DNA of 52,233 nucleotides, from the NCBI GenBank assembly GCA_902796885.1, contig CADBQY010000061.1:1-52233 (forward strand), written 5' to 3'. The stretch comes from an uncultured Planctomycetota bacterium (GTDB taxonomy: Bacteria > Planctomycetota > Planctomycetia > Pirellulales > Thermoguttaceae). This document shows, piece after piece, positions 8,700 to 18,605 of the stretch (positions are counted from its first letter, which is position 1; every line of letters begins with the position of its first letter). Under the pieces are notes generated by a model, which was not told the origin of the DNA, did not search any database, and worked only from the letters and a program-made list of their open reading frames with translations. Position numbers and translations under genes: made by a program.

Positions 8700-10856
8700 A
8701 TGGGGCATTACAGTCGAGAGAAGTCCATTGATAAGATCGCGTCGTATTCCGAAGCTCTGCCGAGCGGCGAGTCGCTCAGACAGCCCGGGGAGTTCGGGAA
8801 ATACGTGTTCAACGAGGCGGCGATCAAGCGGTATTTGCCGCACCGCGCCGCCGAAAAACTCCTGGCGACGATCCGAGACCGCCAGCCGCTCGATCCGACG
8901 ATCGCCGACGACGTCGCCAACGGGATGAAAGAATGGGCGATCGGCCTGGGCGCGACCCATTTCACCCACTGGTTCCAGCCGCTCAACGGCGGGACCGCCG
9001 AAAAGCACGACGCGTTTCTCGACGTGAACGGGACCGGCGAGGCGCTCCAGACCTTCTCGGGAAAGAACCTGATCAAGGGGGAACCGGACGCGTCGAGTTT
9101 TCCCTCGGGGGGGCTCCGCTGCACGTTCGAGGCGCGCGGCTATACGGCGTGGGACCCGACCAGTCCGGCGTTCGTCAAACGGCACGCCAACGGCGCGACC
9201 CTCTGCATTCCGACGATCTTCTGCTCGTATACCGGCGAGGTCCTCGATAAAAAGACGCCGCTTTTGCGATCGATCAGCGTCCTGGAACGGAGCGTCAAAC
9301 GCCTGATGAAGCTGTTCGGCCTCGACGAGCAGCCGGTGAGCGTGACCCTGGGGCCGGAACAGGAGTATTTCCTGGTCGACCGCGAGTTCTATCTGCATCG
9401 GCCCGACCTGGTTCAGACGGGACGGACCCTGTTCGGTTCCCCCCCGCCGCGGCATCAGCAGCTCGAAGACCACTATTTCGGAACGATCCGCCCCGGAATC
9501 CTGGCGTTCATGACCGATCTGGACCGCGAGCTGTGGCGGCTCGGGATTCCCGCCAAGACGCGGCACAACGAGGTCGCCCCCGCGCAGTTCGAAATCGCGC
9601 CGATCTTCGAAGAGCTGAACCTGGCGGTCGACCACAATATGCTGACGATGGACGTGCTGCAGCGCGTCGCCCTGCGGCACGGGATGGTCTGCCTGCTGCA
9701 CGAAAAGCCGTTCGCCGGGGTGAACGGATCGGGAAAACATAACAACTGGTCGATCGCCTACGGAAAGCGGAACCTGCTGGAGCCGGGGGACGAGCCGCGG
9801 CAGAACGTCATCTTCCTGACCGTCCTGGCGGCGATCATCCGCGCGGTCGACCTGCACGCCGATATCCTGCGCGCCTCGACCGTCAGCGCCGGAAACAAGC
9901 ACCGCCTGGGCGCGAACGAGGCGCCCCCGGCGATCATCTCGGTCTTTCTGGGAGAACAGCTGACCGAAATCCTCGAAAAGATCGGGAAAGAGCCGGCCGA
10001 CGCGCCGACGGACGCGCACGCGCAAGAGATGATCCTCCTGGGCGGGAAGACCCTTCCGCCCCTGCCGAAAGACGCGACCGACCGGAACCGCACCAGCCCG
10101 TTCGCGTTCACCGGAAACAAGTTCGAGTTCCGCGCCTGCGGGTCGAGCCAGTCGTGCGCCGGATTCAATATGACGATGAACACCATCGCCGCCGAGTCGA
10201 TCGACTATATCGCCGAGAAGCTCGAACGGCTCGCCGCCGCCGATTCGGCGGCATTCCACGAGGGACTGGCGAAGATTCTCGCCGAAATCGTCGAGACGCA
10301 TAAGCGGGTCATCTTCAACGGGAACAACTACGCCCCCGAATGGGTCGACGAGGCGCGCCGCCGGGGACTGCCGGTTCTGCAGAAGTCGATGCAGGCGCTC
10401 CGCGCGCTGGTGACCGACGAGAGCCTCGAACTGTTCGAACGGTACGGGGTCTTTACCCGCGCGGAGCTCCTTTCGCGGTTCGAGGTCTTCCTGGAAGAGT
10501 ATCACCGGAAAGTGAAGATCGAAGGGGGGATCGCCCTCGAGATCGCGCAGAATATGATCCTGCCGGTGGTGACCGAAGAATACGCCAAAGCGGTCGGCGC
10601 GTACCGCGCCGCCAACGAGGCGGGATTGACGGAAGGGACCGAAGGGACAAGGCAGTTGGCCGCCGATTACGGGACGCTGGTCGACGAACTGAACCAGAAG
10701 TGCCGCGAGATGAAGAGCGCGCTGAACGGGGTCCACGAAGAGATCATCGACGCGATGGCGCGGCTGCGCGAGGTGGTCGACCGTGCCGAACAGGTCGTCA
10801 ACGACGAACTCTGGCCGCTACCGAAGTATCGCGAAATGCTCTTCCTCTATAACTGA
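8700..10856 (+). CDS. glnN: Glutamine synthetase type III
   Basis: A 718-residue ATP-dependent glutamate-ammonia ligase of the large GSIII class, far longer than the roughly 450-residue GSI. The N-terminal GSIII region contains [20 protein letters not shown] and TAEKHDAF. The catalytic core has [30 protein letters not shown] and [11 protein letters not shown], and a long helical C-terminus follows. GGGAGAG precedes the ATG by 8 nt. The gene has a sigma-54 promoter and two activator-like dyads upstream, so induction under nitrogen limitation is likely. It faces gltBD, with which it would form the GS-GOGAT cycle. A hairpin lies just downstream, before carA. Confidence 0.96.
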   Translation: MGHYSREKSIDKIASYSEALPSGESLRQPGEFGKYVFNEAAIKRYLPHRAAEKLLATIRDRQPLDPTIADDVANGMKEWAIGLGATHFTHWFQPLNGGTAEKHDAFLDVNGTGEALQTFSGKNLIKGEPDASSFPSGGLRCTFEARGYTAWDPTSPAFVKRHANGATLCIPTIFCSYTGEVLDKKTPLLRSISVLERSVKRLMKLFGLDEQPVSVTLGPEQEYFLVDREFYLHRPDLVQTGRTLFGSPPPRHQQLEDHYFGTIRPGILAFMTDLDRELWRLGIPAKTRHNEVAPAQFEIAPIFEELNLAVDHNMLTMDVLQRVALRHGMVCLLHEKPFAGVNGSGKHNNWSIAYGKRNLLEPGDEPRQNVIFLTVLAAIIRAVDLHADILRASTVSAGNKHRLGANEAPPAIISVFLGEQLTEILEKIGKEPADAPTDAHAQEMILLGGKTLPPLPKDATDRNRTSPFAFTGNKFEFRACGSSQSCAGFNMTMNTIAAESIDYIAEKLERLAAADSAAFHEGLAKILAEIVETHKRVIFNGNNYAPEWVDEARRRGLPVLQKSMQALRALVTDESLELFERYGVFTRAELLSRFEVFLEEYHRKVKIEGGIALEIAQNMILPVVTEEYAKAVGAYRAANEAGLTEGTEGTRQLAADYGTLVDELNQKCREMKSALNGVHEEIIDAMARLREVVDRAEQVVNDELWPLPKYREMLFLYN

Positions 10857-10865
10857 GACGTCTCC

Positions 10866-10897
10866 CCCCGCCCGACGAGGGCGGGGATTACATTTTT
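10866..10897 (+). terminator. Hairpin terminator after glnN
   Basis: The 8-bp GC stem CCCCGCCC (10866-10873) with GGGCGGGG (10879-10886) closes on GACGA and is followed by ATTACATTTTT. It lies 10 bp after the glnN stop. Its T-rich tail is also the left part of the dyad before carA. Confidence 0.7.
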
Positions 10898-10902
10898 GTA
10901 AA
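10887..10902. promoter_or_regulatory. Dyad upstream of carA resembling the glnN/gltB sites
   Basis: ATTACATTTTTGTAAA fits TTTACA-N4-TGTAAA except at its first base. It lies 19 bp before the carA start, too close for normal sigma-54 activation, and overlaps the T-tail of the glnN terminator. It may be an operator, or may look like one by chance. No -24/-12 or clear -35/-10 box is visible before carA. Confidence 0.4.
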
Positions 10903-10921
10903 AGAGGTTTTTGAAGGTTCG

Positions 10922-12010
10922 ATGGATTCGGAACATTTTCTCGCCCTGGCCGACGGGACCGTCTTTTTCGGCCGGTCGTGCGGCGCGCCGCGCGACGCCG
11001 AAGGGGAGGCCGTCTTTAATACGGGGCATACCGGCTATCAGGAGATCGTCAGCGACCCCTCCTACGCGGGGCAGACAGTCGTTTTGAGCGCGCCGGAGAT
11101 CGGGAATTACGGATGCCGCGCGGCGGATATGCAGTCGCGCGGCCTTTTTTTGAGCGGACTGGTGACGCGGCGGATGAACCCGCCGTCGAACGCGCGGAGC
11201 GAAGAGGCGCTGACCGACCTTTTGCGGCGGTTCGAGATTCCCGCGCTGACCGGCGTCGATACGCGCGGACTGGTCCTCCATCTGCGGCGCGCCGGAAGCC
11301 AGCGCTCGTATCTGCACTGCTCGGATTGGCCGATCAGCCCCGGCGAGGGGGTGCGCCGCGCGCGGGCGTTCGCCGGACTGGACGGGCTCGATATGACCGC
11401 GCGGGTGACCGACCCGGACGGCTCGTCGTGGGAAGCGCCGGAGGACGAACCGAGCGGCGCGCCCCTTTTGGCGGCGCTTGATTTCGGAATGAAACGGTCG
11501 ATTTTGCGCGAGCTCCGCCGCGCGGGGTTTCGCGTGCGGGTCGTGACGGCGCAGACGGGCGCCGACGAGGTGCTGGCGCTGAAGCCGGACGGCGTTTTTC
11601 TTTCGAACGGACCGGGGGACCCGGCGGGGGTACCGCACGCGGTCGAGACGGTTCGGGAGCTTCTGGGGCGGGTTCCGACGGTGGGGATCTGTCTGGGACA
11701 TCAGATATTGGCGCTCGCCTGCGGCGCGAAGACCGGACGGCTCAAGTTCGGCCATCACGGGTGCAACCACCCGGTGAAAGACCTGACCGACGACAGCGTG
11801 GCGATCACCAGTCAGAACCACAACTTCGCCGTGCTGAAAGATTCTCTGCCGGCCGAGGCGGAGCTGACGCACGTCAACCTGAACGACGGGACGGTCGAGG
11901 GGATCCGCCTCCCCCGCGCGCGGGCGCTTTCGGTGCAGTTTCATCCCGAGGCGGCGCCCGGCCCGGACGACGCGAAAAGCCTCTTCGGGCGGTTCCGCGC
12001 GATGTTTTAA
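10922..12010 (+). CDS. carA: Carbamoyl-phosphate synthase small (glutaminase) chain
   Basis: A 362-residue subunit that hydrolyses glutamine and channels ammonia to CarB for carbamoyl phosphate, the precursor of arginine and pyrimidines. The N-terminal CarA domain starts [16 protein letters not shown] and includes [17 protein letters not shown]. The C-terminal class I amidotransferase has the nucleophile Cys in [15 protein letters not shown] and the His-Glu pair in [12 protein letters not shown]. It stands between glnN and carB, so glutamine synthesis and use are adjacent. The ATG is preceded only by a purine-poor stretch (TTTTTGAAGGTTCG), where GAAGG may be the ribosome site. Confidence 0.95.
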   Translation: MDSEHFLALADGTVFFGRSCGAPRDAEGEAVFNTGHTGYQEIVSDPSYAGQTVVLSAPEIGNYGCRAADMQSRGLFLSGLVTRRMNPPSNARSEEALTDLLRRFEIPALTGVDTRGLVLHLRRAGSQRSYLHCSDWPISPGEGVRRARAFAGLDGLDMTARVTDPDGSSWEAPEDEPSGAPLLAALDFGMKRSILRELRRAGFRVRVVTAQTGADEVLALKPDGVFLSNGPGDPAGVPHAVETVRELLGRVPTVGICLGHQILALACGAKTGRLKFGHHGCNHPVKDLTDDSVAITSQNHNFAVLKDSLPAEAELTHVNLNDGTVEGIRLPRARALSVQFHPEAAPGPDDAKSLFGRFRAMF

Positions 12011-12061
12011 AACGCGCTCCCCGCGCGACGACAACGATTGAAAAGGAAAGTGAAGACGGTT

Positions 12062-15000
12062 ATGCCCGCTCGCAGCGATATGAAAAAAATCATGCTCATC
12101 GGCGCCGGTCCGATTCTGATCGGGCAGGGGTGCGAGTTCGACTATTCGGGGGTGCAGGCGTGTAAAGCGCTCCGCGCCGAAGGATACGAGATCGTGCTGG
12201 TCAACAGCAACCCCGCCACGATCATGACCGATCCGGAGTTCGCCGACCGGACGTATATCGAGCCGATGACGTTCGAGACCCTCGCCGAGATCGTCCGGCG
12301 CGAGTGTCCCGACGCGCTGCTGGCGACGCTCGGCGGGCAGACCGCGCTGAACCTGGCGCTCCGGCTTTACGACGAGGGGGTTCTGCGGCGGTATCACGTC
12401 GAGATGATCGGCGTCGGACCCGAGGCGATCCGCCGCGCCGAAGACCGCGAGCTGTTTAAGGAAACGATGGCCGGGCTCGGGATCGAGACGCCGAAGTCGT
12501 TCTCGGTTCACTCGTTGGACGAGGGGCGCCGGGCGGCCGAGAAGATCGGCTCGTGGCCGCTGATCCTCCGCCCCGGGTTCACGCTGGGGGGGAGCGGCGG
12601 CGGGATCGCCCGCGGCGCCGAAGAGTTCGAGACAATCCTCCAAAGGGGGCTCGACGCGAGTCTGAACCGCGAGGTGCTGATCGAGGAGTCGCTCCTGGGA
12701 TGGAAAGAGTTCGAGCTGGAGGTGATCCGCGACCGGCGGAACCGCTCGGCGATCGTCTGCTCGATCGAAAACGTCGATCCGATGGGGATCCATACCGGCG
12801 ACTCGGTGACGGTGGCTCCCGCCCAGACCCTCAGCGACGCCGAATATCAGGCGATGCGGACCGACAGCCTGCGCGTGATGGACGCGATCGGCGTCGAGAC
12901 GGGCGGCTCGAACGTGCAGTGGGCGGTCGAGCCCGAAAGCGGGCGGCGCGTGATCATCGAAATGAATCCGCGCGTCTCGCGCAGCAGCGCGCTGGCGAGC
13001 AAGGCGACCGGATTTCCGATCGCCAAAATCGCCGCGCTTCTGGCGGTCGGCTACACGCTCGACGAACTGCGGAACGACATCACTCGAACGACCCCCGCCT
13101 GTTTCGAGCCGGCGCTCGACTACGTCGTGACGAAGGTTCCCCGCTTCACGTTCGAGAAGTTCCCGGGAACCGACTCGACCCTGGGAACGCAGATGAAGTC
13201 GGTCGGCGAGGCGATGGCGATCGGCCGGACGTTCAAGGAATCGTTCCAGAAGGCGATCCGGAGTCTCGACACCGGGCACGACGGCTTCGGCGCCGACGCG
13301 AAATGCGACGCGCTCCGCGAAAAGAGCGACGCGGAAGTCGACGCCGAAATCCGCCGTCCCAGTCCCGAAAGGTATTACTACATTTACGAGGGGCTGCGCC
13401 GCGGCCGGACGGTCGACGAGATCCGCGCCCTTTCGGGAATCGACCGGTATTTTCTGCGGAAGATGGCCGAGCTGGTCGAGACGCAGCGGACGCTGACGCC
13501 GACCGCCGAGTCGCTCGCCGCGGCGAAAGCGGACGGGTTTTCGGACCGACAGCTGGCGCGTCTTTTGGAAACGGACGAGGCGCGCGTCTTCGAGCTGCGC
13601 GGCGAGTTGGGCATCCGCCCGGTCTTCGGGACGGTCGATACCTGCGCCGGAGAGTTCGAGGCGGTTACGCCGTATTACTATTCGACGTTCGACGGCGTCT
13701 GCGACGAGCCGGTCCGCCCGACCCCTCCGGACAAGAAATGCCGAATCATGATCCTGGGCGGGGGACCGAACCGGATCGGACAGGGGATCGAGTTCGACTA
13801 CTGCTGCGTACACGCCGCGTTCGCCCTGCGCGAGGCGGGATGCGAGGTGATCATGGTCAACTGCAACCCCGAGACCGTCTCGACCGACTACGACACGAGC
13901 GACAAACTCTACTTCGAGCCGCTTACCTTCGAAAACGTGATGGCGATCTACCGGCGGGAGAAGCCGGACGGCGTGATCCTCCAGTTCGGGGGACAGACGC
14001 CGCTGAATCTGGCCGACGCGCTTTTCGAGGCCGGGGTGCCGATTCTGGGGACCACGCCGCGCGATATCGACGCGGCGGAAGACCGCGATCTGTTCCGCGG
14101 TCTGATGCGCCGCCTGGGGATCGCCCAGCCGCGGAGCGAAATCGCCCACACGATCGACGAGGCGCTGGCCGCGGTCGAACGGATCGGTTATCCGGTGCTG
14201 GTCCGGCCGAGTTTCGTCCTCGGCGGCCGGGCGATGGTGATCGTCTACAAAGAGAAATACCTGCGAAAGTTCTTCGAAGAGGCCGAACGGGTTTCGTCGG
14301 GGCCGATTCTGATCGACCGTTTTCTGGAACACGCCGTGGAAGTCGACGTCGATTCGGTCTCGGACGGCGATCGGACGGTGATCGGCGCGATCATGGAACA
14401 CGTCGAGCTGGCGGGAATCCATTCGGGGGACTCGGCCTGCTCGATCCCGCCGCGCTCCCTTTCGCCCGAGACGATCGAGACGATCCGCCGATACACACAC
14501 CGGATCGCCGAGGCGCTGCACGTCTGCGGGCTGATGAACATCCAGTTCGCGGTTCAGGACGGGACGGTCTATATGATCGAGGTGAACCCCCGCGCCTCGC
14601 GGACCGTGCCGTTCGTGAGCAAGTCGACCGGCGTGCCGCTGGCCAAGAAGGCGGCGCTCTGTATGCTGGGACGCACGCTCGACGAGGCGGGGCTCACCGG
14701 CGATGTGACGCTCCCCTACGTGACGTTCAAGGAGGCGGTCTTTCCGTTCGCGAAGTTTCCCGGAACCGACATCGCCCTTTCGCCCGAGATGAAATCGACC
14801 GGCGAGGTGATGAGCATCGAGTTTGCCGATTCGCAGGCGTATCTGAAAAGTCAGATCGCCGCCGGGAGCGCCCTGCCGAAAAAAGGGGGCGTCTTCGTCT
14901 CGCTGCGCGACGCCGATAAAAAAGACGCGATCCCGCTGGCACGCGAACTGGAAGAGCTGGGCTTTACAATCTACGCCACGCTCGGGACGGCGACCGAGCT

Positions 15001-15298
15001 GTATAATCACGGTCTGAAATGCCGCGCGGCGTACAAGATCAGCAGCGGCCGTCCGAATATCCTCGACTTCATCGACGAAGGAAAGATCAGCTGGATCGTC
15101 AACACGCCGAATCCGGGCGCCGCGTCGAAGGTCGACGAGATCCGAATGCGTACCGCCGCGGTGATGAAGGGGATACCCGTGACAACGACCCTTTCGGCGC
15201 TCGAAATCGCCGTGCGCGGTCTGAAGAACGCCGAGGAGACCGGGACGGTCCGCACGCTGCAGGAATATCACCGCCTGGTCCGGCAGTCGCGGGGCTAG
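12062..15298 (+). CDS. carB: Carbamoyl-phosphate synthase large chain
   Basis: A 1078-residue ATP-grasp enzyme with the usual internal duplication. The first half starts [20 protein letters not shown], and the second half has the matching [20 protein letters not shown]. The C-terminal allosteric MGS-like domain includes [20 protein letters not shown] and [14 protein letters not shown]. The ATG at 12062 (MPARSDMKK) is chosen because it matches the family N-terminus; an in-frame TTG at 12038 would add 8 residues and is less likely. It follows carA by about 50 bp, almost certainly in one transcript. Confidence 0.95.
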   Translation: MPARSDMKKIMLIGAGPILIGQGCEFDYSGVQACKALRAEGYEIVLVNSNPATIMTDPEFADRTYIEPMTFETLAEIVRRECPDALLATLGGQTALNLALRLYDEGVLRRYHVEMIGVGPEAIRRAEDRELFKETMAGLGIETPKSFSVHSLDEGRRAAEKIGSWPLILRPGFTLGGSGGGIARGAEEFETILQRGLDASLNREVLIEESLLGWKEFELEVIRDRRNRSAIVCSIENVDPMGIHTGDSVTVAPAQTLSDAEYQAMRTDSLRVMDAIGVETGGSNVQWAVEPESGRRVIIEMNPRVSRSSALASKATGFPIAKIAALLAVGYTLDELRNDITRTTPACFEPALDYVVTKVPRFTFEKFPGTDSTLGTQMKSVGEAMAIGRTFKESFQKAIRSLDTGHDGFGADAKCDALREKSDAEVDAEIRRPSPERYYYIYEGLRRGRTVDEIRALSGIDRYFLRKMAELVETQRTLTPTAESLAAAKADGFSDRQLARLLETDEARVFELRGELGIRPVFGTVDTCAGEFEAVTPYYYSTFDGVCDEPVRPTPPDKKCRIMILGGGPNRIGQGIEFDYCCVHAAFALREAGCEVIMVNCNPETVSTDYDTSDKLYFEPLTFENVMAIYRREKPDGVILQFGGQTPLNLADALFEAGVPILGTTPRDIDAAEDRDLFRGLMRRLGIAQPRSEIAHTIDEALAAVERIGYPVLVRPSFVLGGRAMVIVYKEKYLRKFFEEAERVSSGPILIDRFLEHAVEVDVDSVSDGDRTVIGAIMEHVELAGIHSGDSACSIPPRSLSPETIETIRRYTHRIAEALHVCGLMNIQFAVQDGTVYMIEVNPRASRTVPFVSKSTGVPLAKKAALCMLGRTLDEAGLTGDVTLPYVTFKEAVFPFAKFPGTDIALSPEMKSTGEVMSIEFADSQAYLKSQIAAGSALPKKGGVFVSLRDADKKDAIPLARELEELGFTIYATLGTATELYNHGLKCRAAYKISSGRPNILDFIDEGKISWIVNTPNPGAASKVDEIRMRTAAVMKGIPVTTTLSALEIAVRGLKNAEETGTVRTLQEYHRLVRQSRG

Positions 15299-15348
15299 GA
15301 AACGGGCGCGGGGCGGGAAACGCCGCCTTCGCGCTTTCACCGCGCTCT

Positions 15349-15429
15349 TTTACAAATTTGATCTTTTCGCAGACGCGGCGAAACAAAATTGTTCTTTTCG
15401 CACGGCGCGGGCGTGTACATTTTTGTGAT
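15349..15429. promoter_or_regulatory. Three imperfect ACA-N4-TGT type dyads upstream of amtB
   Basis: The sites are TTTACAAATTTGATCT (15349-15364, one good arm only), GAAACAAAATTGTTCT (15380-15395) and TGTACATTTTTGTGAT (15414-15429). The last two keep the exact ACA-N4-TGT core seen before glnN and carA. Centres are 31 and 34 bp apart. They lie about 100-180 bp before the predicted amtB transcription start, as activator sites for sigma-54 promoters usually do. Confidence 0.5.
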
Positions 15430-15502
15430 TTCCGCGGCGCTTTTTTCATTCGGCTCTCCGTTGGACGGCTCGTTCGGGAATTTTCGGCGCGCGAGGGCAC
15501 GA

Positions 15503-15519
15503 TTGGCACGCCCTTTGCA
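15503..15519 (+). promoter_or_regulatory. Consensus sigma-54 promoter for amtB
   Basis: TTGGCACGCCCTTTGCA is a full match to the -24/-12 consensus, with GG-N10-GC spacing. Transcription would start near 15530, about 75 nt before amtB. Confidence 0.92.
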
Positions 15520-15606
15520 AAATGAAGGACGGGCGGCGCCTCGCGCGCCGCCCGCGGAAATCAATTCACCCGAAAGTTTCACCCGTTCAGAGAAAGGAGC
15601 ATCGCG

Positions 15607-17094
15607 ATGAAAATCTGGAAGGCGATCTTTGTGCTTGTATTACTCTTTTTCGGATTTCTGACCGTCGCGTTCGTCAAGGAAGCGCGGCAGGGGGGAAGAG
15701 AGAATCTCGGCGAGCCGGAAGAGACTCCGATCGAAAAGGCGGTCGGCGACGTCCTGAGCCTTCTGGGACTCGGCGCGCCCCTTTACGCCGGCGAAGCGCA
15801 AAGCATCCCTTCCGAGCCGGAGGCGGCGGCCGAGACGGGTTCCCCGGAAGGGGACGCTCCGGCCGACGCGGCGGGTCTGAACACCCTCTGGGTTCTGATC
15901 GCCACCTTCCTGGTCTTTTTCATGCAGCTCGGCTTCATGCTGGTCGAGGCGGGGTTCAGCCGTTCGAAGAACGCCGTCAACATCATGATGAAAAACGTGA
16001 TCGATTTCGCGGTCGGTTCGCTGGCGTTTTTCGCCGTCGGTTTCGGACTGATGTGGGGACTCGATCGGTGCGCCTTCTGCGGCACGCGCTTCTTTCTGCC
16101 GACCTCGGCCGACGTCTTCGCCGTGAACCCGCAGCTCGGCTGGACCTTTTTCCTCTTTCAGACGGTCTTCTGCGCCACGTCGGCGACGATCGTCTCGGGC
16201 GCAATGGCCGAACGGACGAAGTTCACCAGTTATCTGGTCTACTCCCTGGTGATCTCGGCGCTGGTCTATCCGATCTTCGGCGCGTGGACCTGGGGGGGCG
16301 GCTGGCTCGGGAAACTCGGTTTTCATGATTTCGCCGGTTCGACCGTGGTGCACTCGCTCGGTGGGTGGCTGGCGCTGACCGGCGCGGCGACGCTCGGTCC
16401 GCGGATCGGCAAGTATTCCCCCGACGGGCGGGTCAACGCGATTCCGGGTCACCATATTTTAATGGGCGCGCTCGGCGTCCTCTTCCTCTGGTTCGGGTGG
16501 TTCGGATTCAACCCGGGGAGCACCCTGGCGGTCACGCCGTCGATCGGGTATATCGCCGTAACGACGAACCTGGCCGCGGCCGCCGGCGCGGTTTCGGCGA
16601 TGGTGCTGGCCTCGATCATCTACGGCACTTCCGACGCGACGATGACGCTCAACGGCATCCTGGCCGGTCTGGTGGCGATCACCGCCGGCTGCGACGTCGT
16701 CTCCCCCCTGGGGGCGATTTTGATCGGCGCGGCGGCGGGCTGCCTGGTGATCGGCTCGCTTTTGTTCGTCGACCGCGTCCTGAAAATCGACGATCCGGTC
16801 GGCGCGATCAGCGTTCACGCCGTCTGCGGGACGTTCGGCACCCTCTGCGTCGGGCTCTTCGCCGCCGACGGGACGGGTCTCTTTTACGGCGGGGGGACGA
16901 AGTTCCTGCGGGTTCAGCTCCTGGGCGCGGGGGTCGCGCTGGTCTGGGCGCTCGGGTGCGGGTTTGTCCTGTTCCTGGCGATCAAACGGACGATCGGTCT
17001 GCGCGTCAGCCGCCACGAGGAACTCCGCGGGCTCGATATCGAAGAACACGGAATGCAGGCGTATCCGAACTTCGACACCTGGACCACGGTCTGA
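15607..17094 (+). CDS. amtB: Ammonium transporter
   Basis: A 495-residue Amt/Mep/Rh channel. A signal-like hydrophobic N-terminus ([19 protein letters not shown]) is followed by about 60 acidic, Ala/Glu/Pro-rich residues. The Amt core begins at [20 protein letters not shown] and has eleven expected membrane segments. The twin pore histidines are in [13 protein letters not shown] and [15 protein letters not shown]. Family landmarks NPGSTLA and [15 protein letters not shown] are present. AAAGGAG precedes the ATG. The sigma-54 promoter upstream and the P-II gene 73 bp downstream fit the usual amtB-glnK pairing, in which P-II blocks the channel when ammonium is plentiful. The C-terminus ([21 protein letters not shown]) is the standard cytoplasmic P-II-contacting tail. 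Confidence 0.96.
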   Translation: MKIWKAIFVLVLLFFGFLTVAFVKEARQGGRENLGEPEETPIEKAVGDVLSLLGLGAPLYAGEAQSIPSEPEAAAETGSPEGDAPADAAGLNTLWVLIATFLVFFMQLGFMLVEAGFSRSKNAVNIMMKNVIDFAVGSLAFFAVGFGLMWGLDRCAFCGTRFFLPTSADVFAVNPQLGWTFFLFQTVFCATSATIVSGAMAERTKFTSYLVYSLVISALVYPIFGAWTWGGGWLGKLGFHDFAGSTVVHSLGGWLALTGAATLGPRIGKYSPDGRVNAIPGHHILMGALGVLFLWFGWFGFNPGSTLAVTPSIGYIAVTTNLAAAAGAVSAMVLASIIYGTSDATMTLNGILAGLVAITAGCDVVSPLGAILIGAAAGCLVIGSLLFVDRVLKIDDPVGAISVHAVCGTFGTLCVGLFAADGTGLFYGGGTKFLRVQLLGAGVALVWALGCGFVLFLAIKRTIGLRVSRHEELRGLDIEEHGMQAYPNFDTWTTV

Positions 17095-17167
17095 GGCGGC
17101 GCGGCGGAAAGCGGCGTTACGGTTTATCCATCCACGCAAACGACAGAAATTGAGTCGGAGAAAGAAA

Positions 17168-17509
17168 ATGAAATTGATCATTGCCTATATTCAGCCGGAA
17201 TCGCTCAACGACGTGAAGCAGGCGCTTCTGAAAGAGAACATCGCGAAGCTTTCGGTGGTCAACGCGCTGGGGTGCGGCCATCAGCTGGGGTACACCGAGC
17301 AGTACCGCGGGGTGGTTTCGGAAGTGAACCTTCTGAAAAAGGTCCGGCTTGAAATCGCCGTCAACGACGACTACCTCGAAAAGACGCTCGACGTCCTGAT
17401 CGAAACGGCGCGGACCGGACATATCGGGGACGGAAAGATTTTCGTCGTCGATCTGCTCGACTGCATTCGGATTCGAACCGGCGAGCGCGGAAAGGAGGCG
17501 ATCGGCTGA
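17168..17509 (+). CDS. glnK: P-II nitrogen signalling protein (GlnK type)
   Basis: A 113-residue P-II protein, normal length. It senses ATP/ADP and 2-oxoglutarate and would gate AmtB. Family motifs are [14 protein letters not shown] and IRIRTGERG. The T-loop runs [20 protein letters not shown], with Gln39 and Lys58 present, but position 51, the Tyr uridylylated by GlnD in proteobacteria, is Ser. Control by uridylylation at that site is therefore excluded; direct effector binding or another modification must suffice. It sits 73 bp behind amtB and shares its promoter. The start at 17168 is chosen because it gives the exact family N-terminus; the frame is open further upstream inside amtB. Confidence 0.95.
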   Translation: MKLIIAYIQPESLNDVKQALLKENIAKLSVVNALGCGHQLGYTEQYRGVVSEVNLLKKVRLEIAVNDDYLEKTLDVLIETARTGHIGDGKIFVVDLLDCIRIRTGERGKEAIG

Positions 17510-17863
17510 CCGGCCCGCGCGCCGGCCGCACATGAAAGCGTGCGGGAAAGGAACCGGGCGCACACACCGCACCGGGGCCTTTCGGGGTCGGTTTTGGGAG
17601 GAGCCGGCCCGCCGCACGTCTTATCGCGCCGGCAAAACTTTTCTTACCCGTATAACCGGAACGGCTTTTTTCGAAAAAACGAAGAGATTCGCACTTTTTC
17701 TTGATTTTTTAGCCGGAGGGTTCTACCTTTTACTGAACGCCGATTTTTCGGGAGAGTCGTTTCTTTCGTCGCGGGCGTTCTTTTCCCTTTAACGGGAAAA
17801 TTGATTTCATTCCCAACAGTCCCTCCAGACGTTATTGGCGGAACGGTTCCGCGCGAGGCCCGT
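17510..17863. other. Gap after glnK, no gene recognised
   Basis: No coding frame with family features is visible. A 7-bp inverted repeat (TTTTCCC 17781-17787, GGGAAAA 17794-17800) lies about 65 bp before the next gene. AT-rich tracts from 17630 to 17820 could contain a promoter, but no clear -35/-10 pair stands out. Confidence 0.5.
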
Positions 17864-18427
17864 ATGTCGAAATATTCCGGACTCTTCCTTTCGTTCCTCC
17901 TGATCTTCATCTGTCTGTGGATCAATATCTGCCATTACCCCCAGGTCTGGAAGATGGTCAACGGCACGGACTATCCCTCATCGGGGGAAGGCGCCGATTC
18001 CGCCGCGGACGAGAACATCTTGGAGACGAACGCCGCGCCGGCCGAGAGCGAGCCGCTCTATGCCCGCGCCGATCGGAGCGACGAGAACTGGCCGAAGCCG
18101 GTGATCATCACCGCCAGTTTCCCGCCCGCCGCGAGCGAAGAGAACGACGCCGTTTGTGATTCCGCCGACGACGCCGACGGCGATCCGGACGACGAGGTCT
18201 TCCGCCGCGTTTCGTTTACCGCCGACCAGTGCTCGGCCGAAGCGGTGAGCGAAGCCGCCCGCGCCGAAGAGCCGGCCGCCGCCCCGTCGGACGTGATCTC
18301 GGACATTTCGGAAGGGGGAATTCGGGTCCATTCGAGTTATCTGGCGGCGGAATTCTCGGAAGAGTCGAGTCCGCTCGATCACGAAACGCCGAGTTATCAA
18401 ATCGATCCGAGCAAAACGGCGGAATAG
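17864..18427 (+). CDS. Membrane-anchored acidic protein of unknown function
   Basis: A 187-residue protein not recognised as any family. One hydrophobic segment (YSGLFLSFLLIFICLWINIC, residues about 4-23) would act as an uncleaved anchor or signal. The remainder is rich in Asp, Glu, Ala and Ser and probably disordered. The ATG at 17864 is preferred over an upstream start because the hydrophobic segment then begins right after it and GCGAGG precedes it. A strong terminator follows about 70 bp after the stop, so this is probably a single-gene unit. Weak sequence complexity makes function assignment impossible. Confidence 0.6.
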   Translation: MSKYSGLFLSFLLIFICLWINICHYPQVWKMVNGTDYPSSGEGADSAADENILETNAAPAESEPLYARADRSDENWPKPVIITASFPPAASEENDAVCDSADDADGDPDDEVFRRVSFTADQCSAEAVSEAARAEEPAAAPSDVISDISEGGIRVHSSYLAAEFSEESSPLDHETPSYQIDPSKTAE

Positions 18428-18467
18428 CGCTTTTTCTTTTCGGCCGGGGAGGCGGGGACGGATTTTC

Positions 18468-18496
18468 TGGACTTTCCGTCCCGCGCGGTGTAAGAT
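18468..18496 (+). promoter_or_regulatory. Possible vegetative promoter before the first secreted paralogue
   Basis: TGGACT and TAAGAT are separated by 17 bp. The predicted start would fall inside the hairpin at 18497-18519. A similar, better promoter precedes the second paralogue, which is the main support. Confidence 0.35.
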
Positions 18497-18519
18497 GAGG
18501 GGCACGCCCCTCTTTTTTT
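18497..18519 (+). terminator. Rho-independent terminator
   Basis: GAGGGG (18497-18502) pairs with CCCCTC (18507-18512) over the loop CACG and is followed by seven T. It lies 70 bp after the acidic membrane-protein gene and 87 bp before the next gene. Confidence 0.85.
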
Positions 18520-18605
18520 ACGCGCTTTCCGCGGCGGGATTCTCTCGCCGGGCCGGTTCGTCCGGCCGCGCGTGGCGCGTCCGTTTTAACCCGACAGGTG
18601 CGAAG

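Noticed and set aside
12038-12061. TTG start for carB eight codons upstream
   Set aside because: The ATG at 12062 reproduces the family N-terminus; the upstream codons add a basic stretch not found in CarB.
10847-15340. A 1497-codon open frame on the minus strand opposite carA-carB
   Set aside because: It is an antisense shadow. Its translation is Arg/Asp/His/Val-rich with no known motif, while carA and carB on the plus strand show full family sequence. GC-rich third positions keep stops rare on the opposite strand.
17532-17792. An 86-codon frame after glnK
   Set aside because: No ribosome site, and a basic then Phe-rich translation typical of chance frames across an AT-rich gap.
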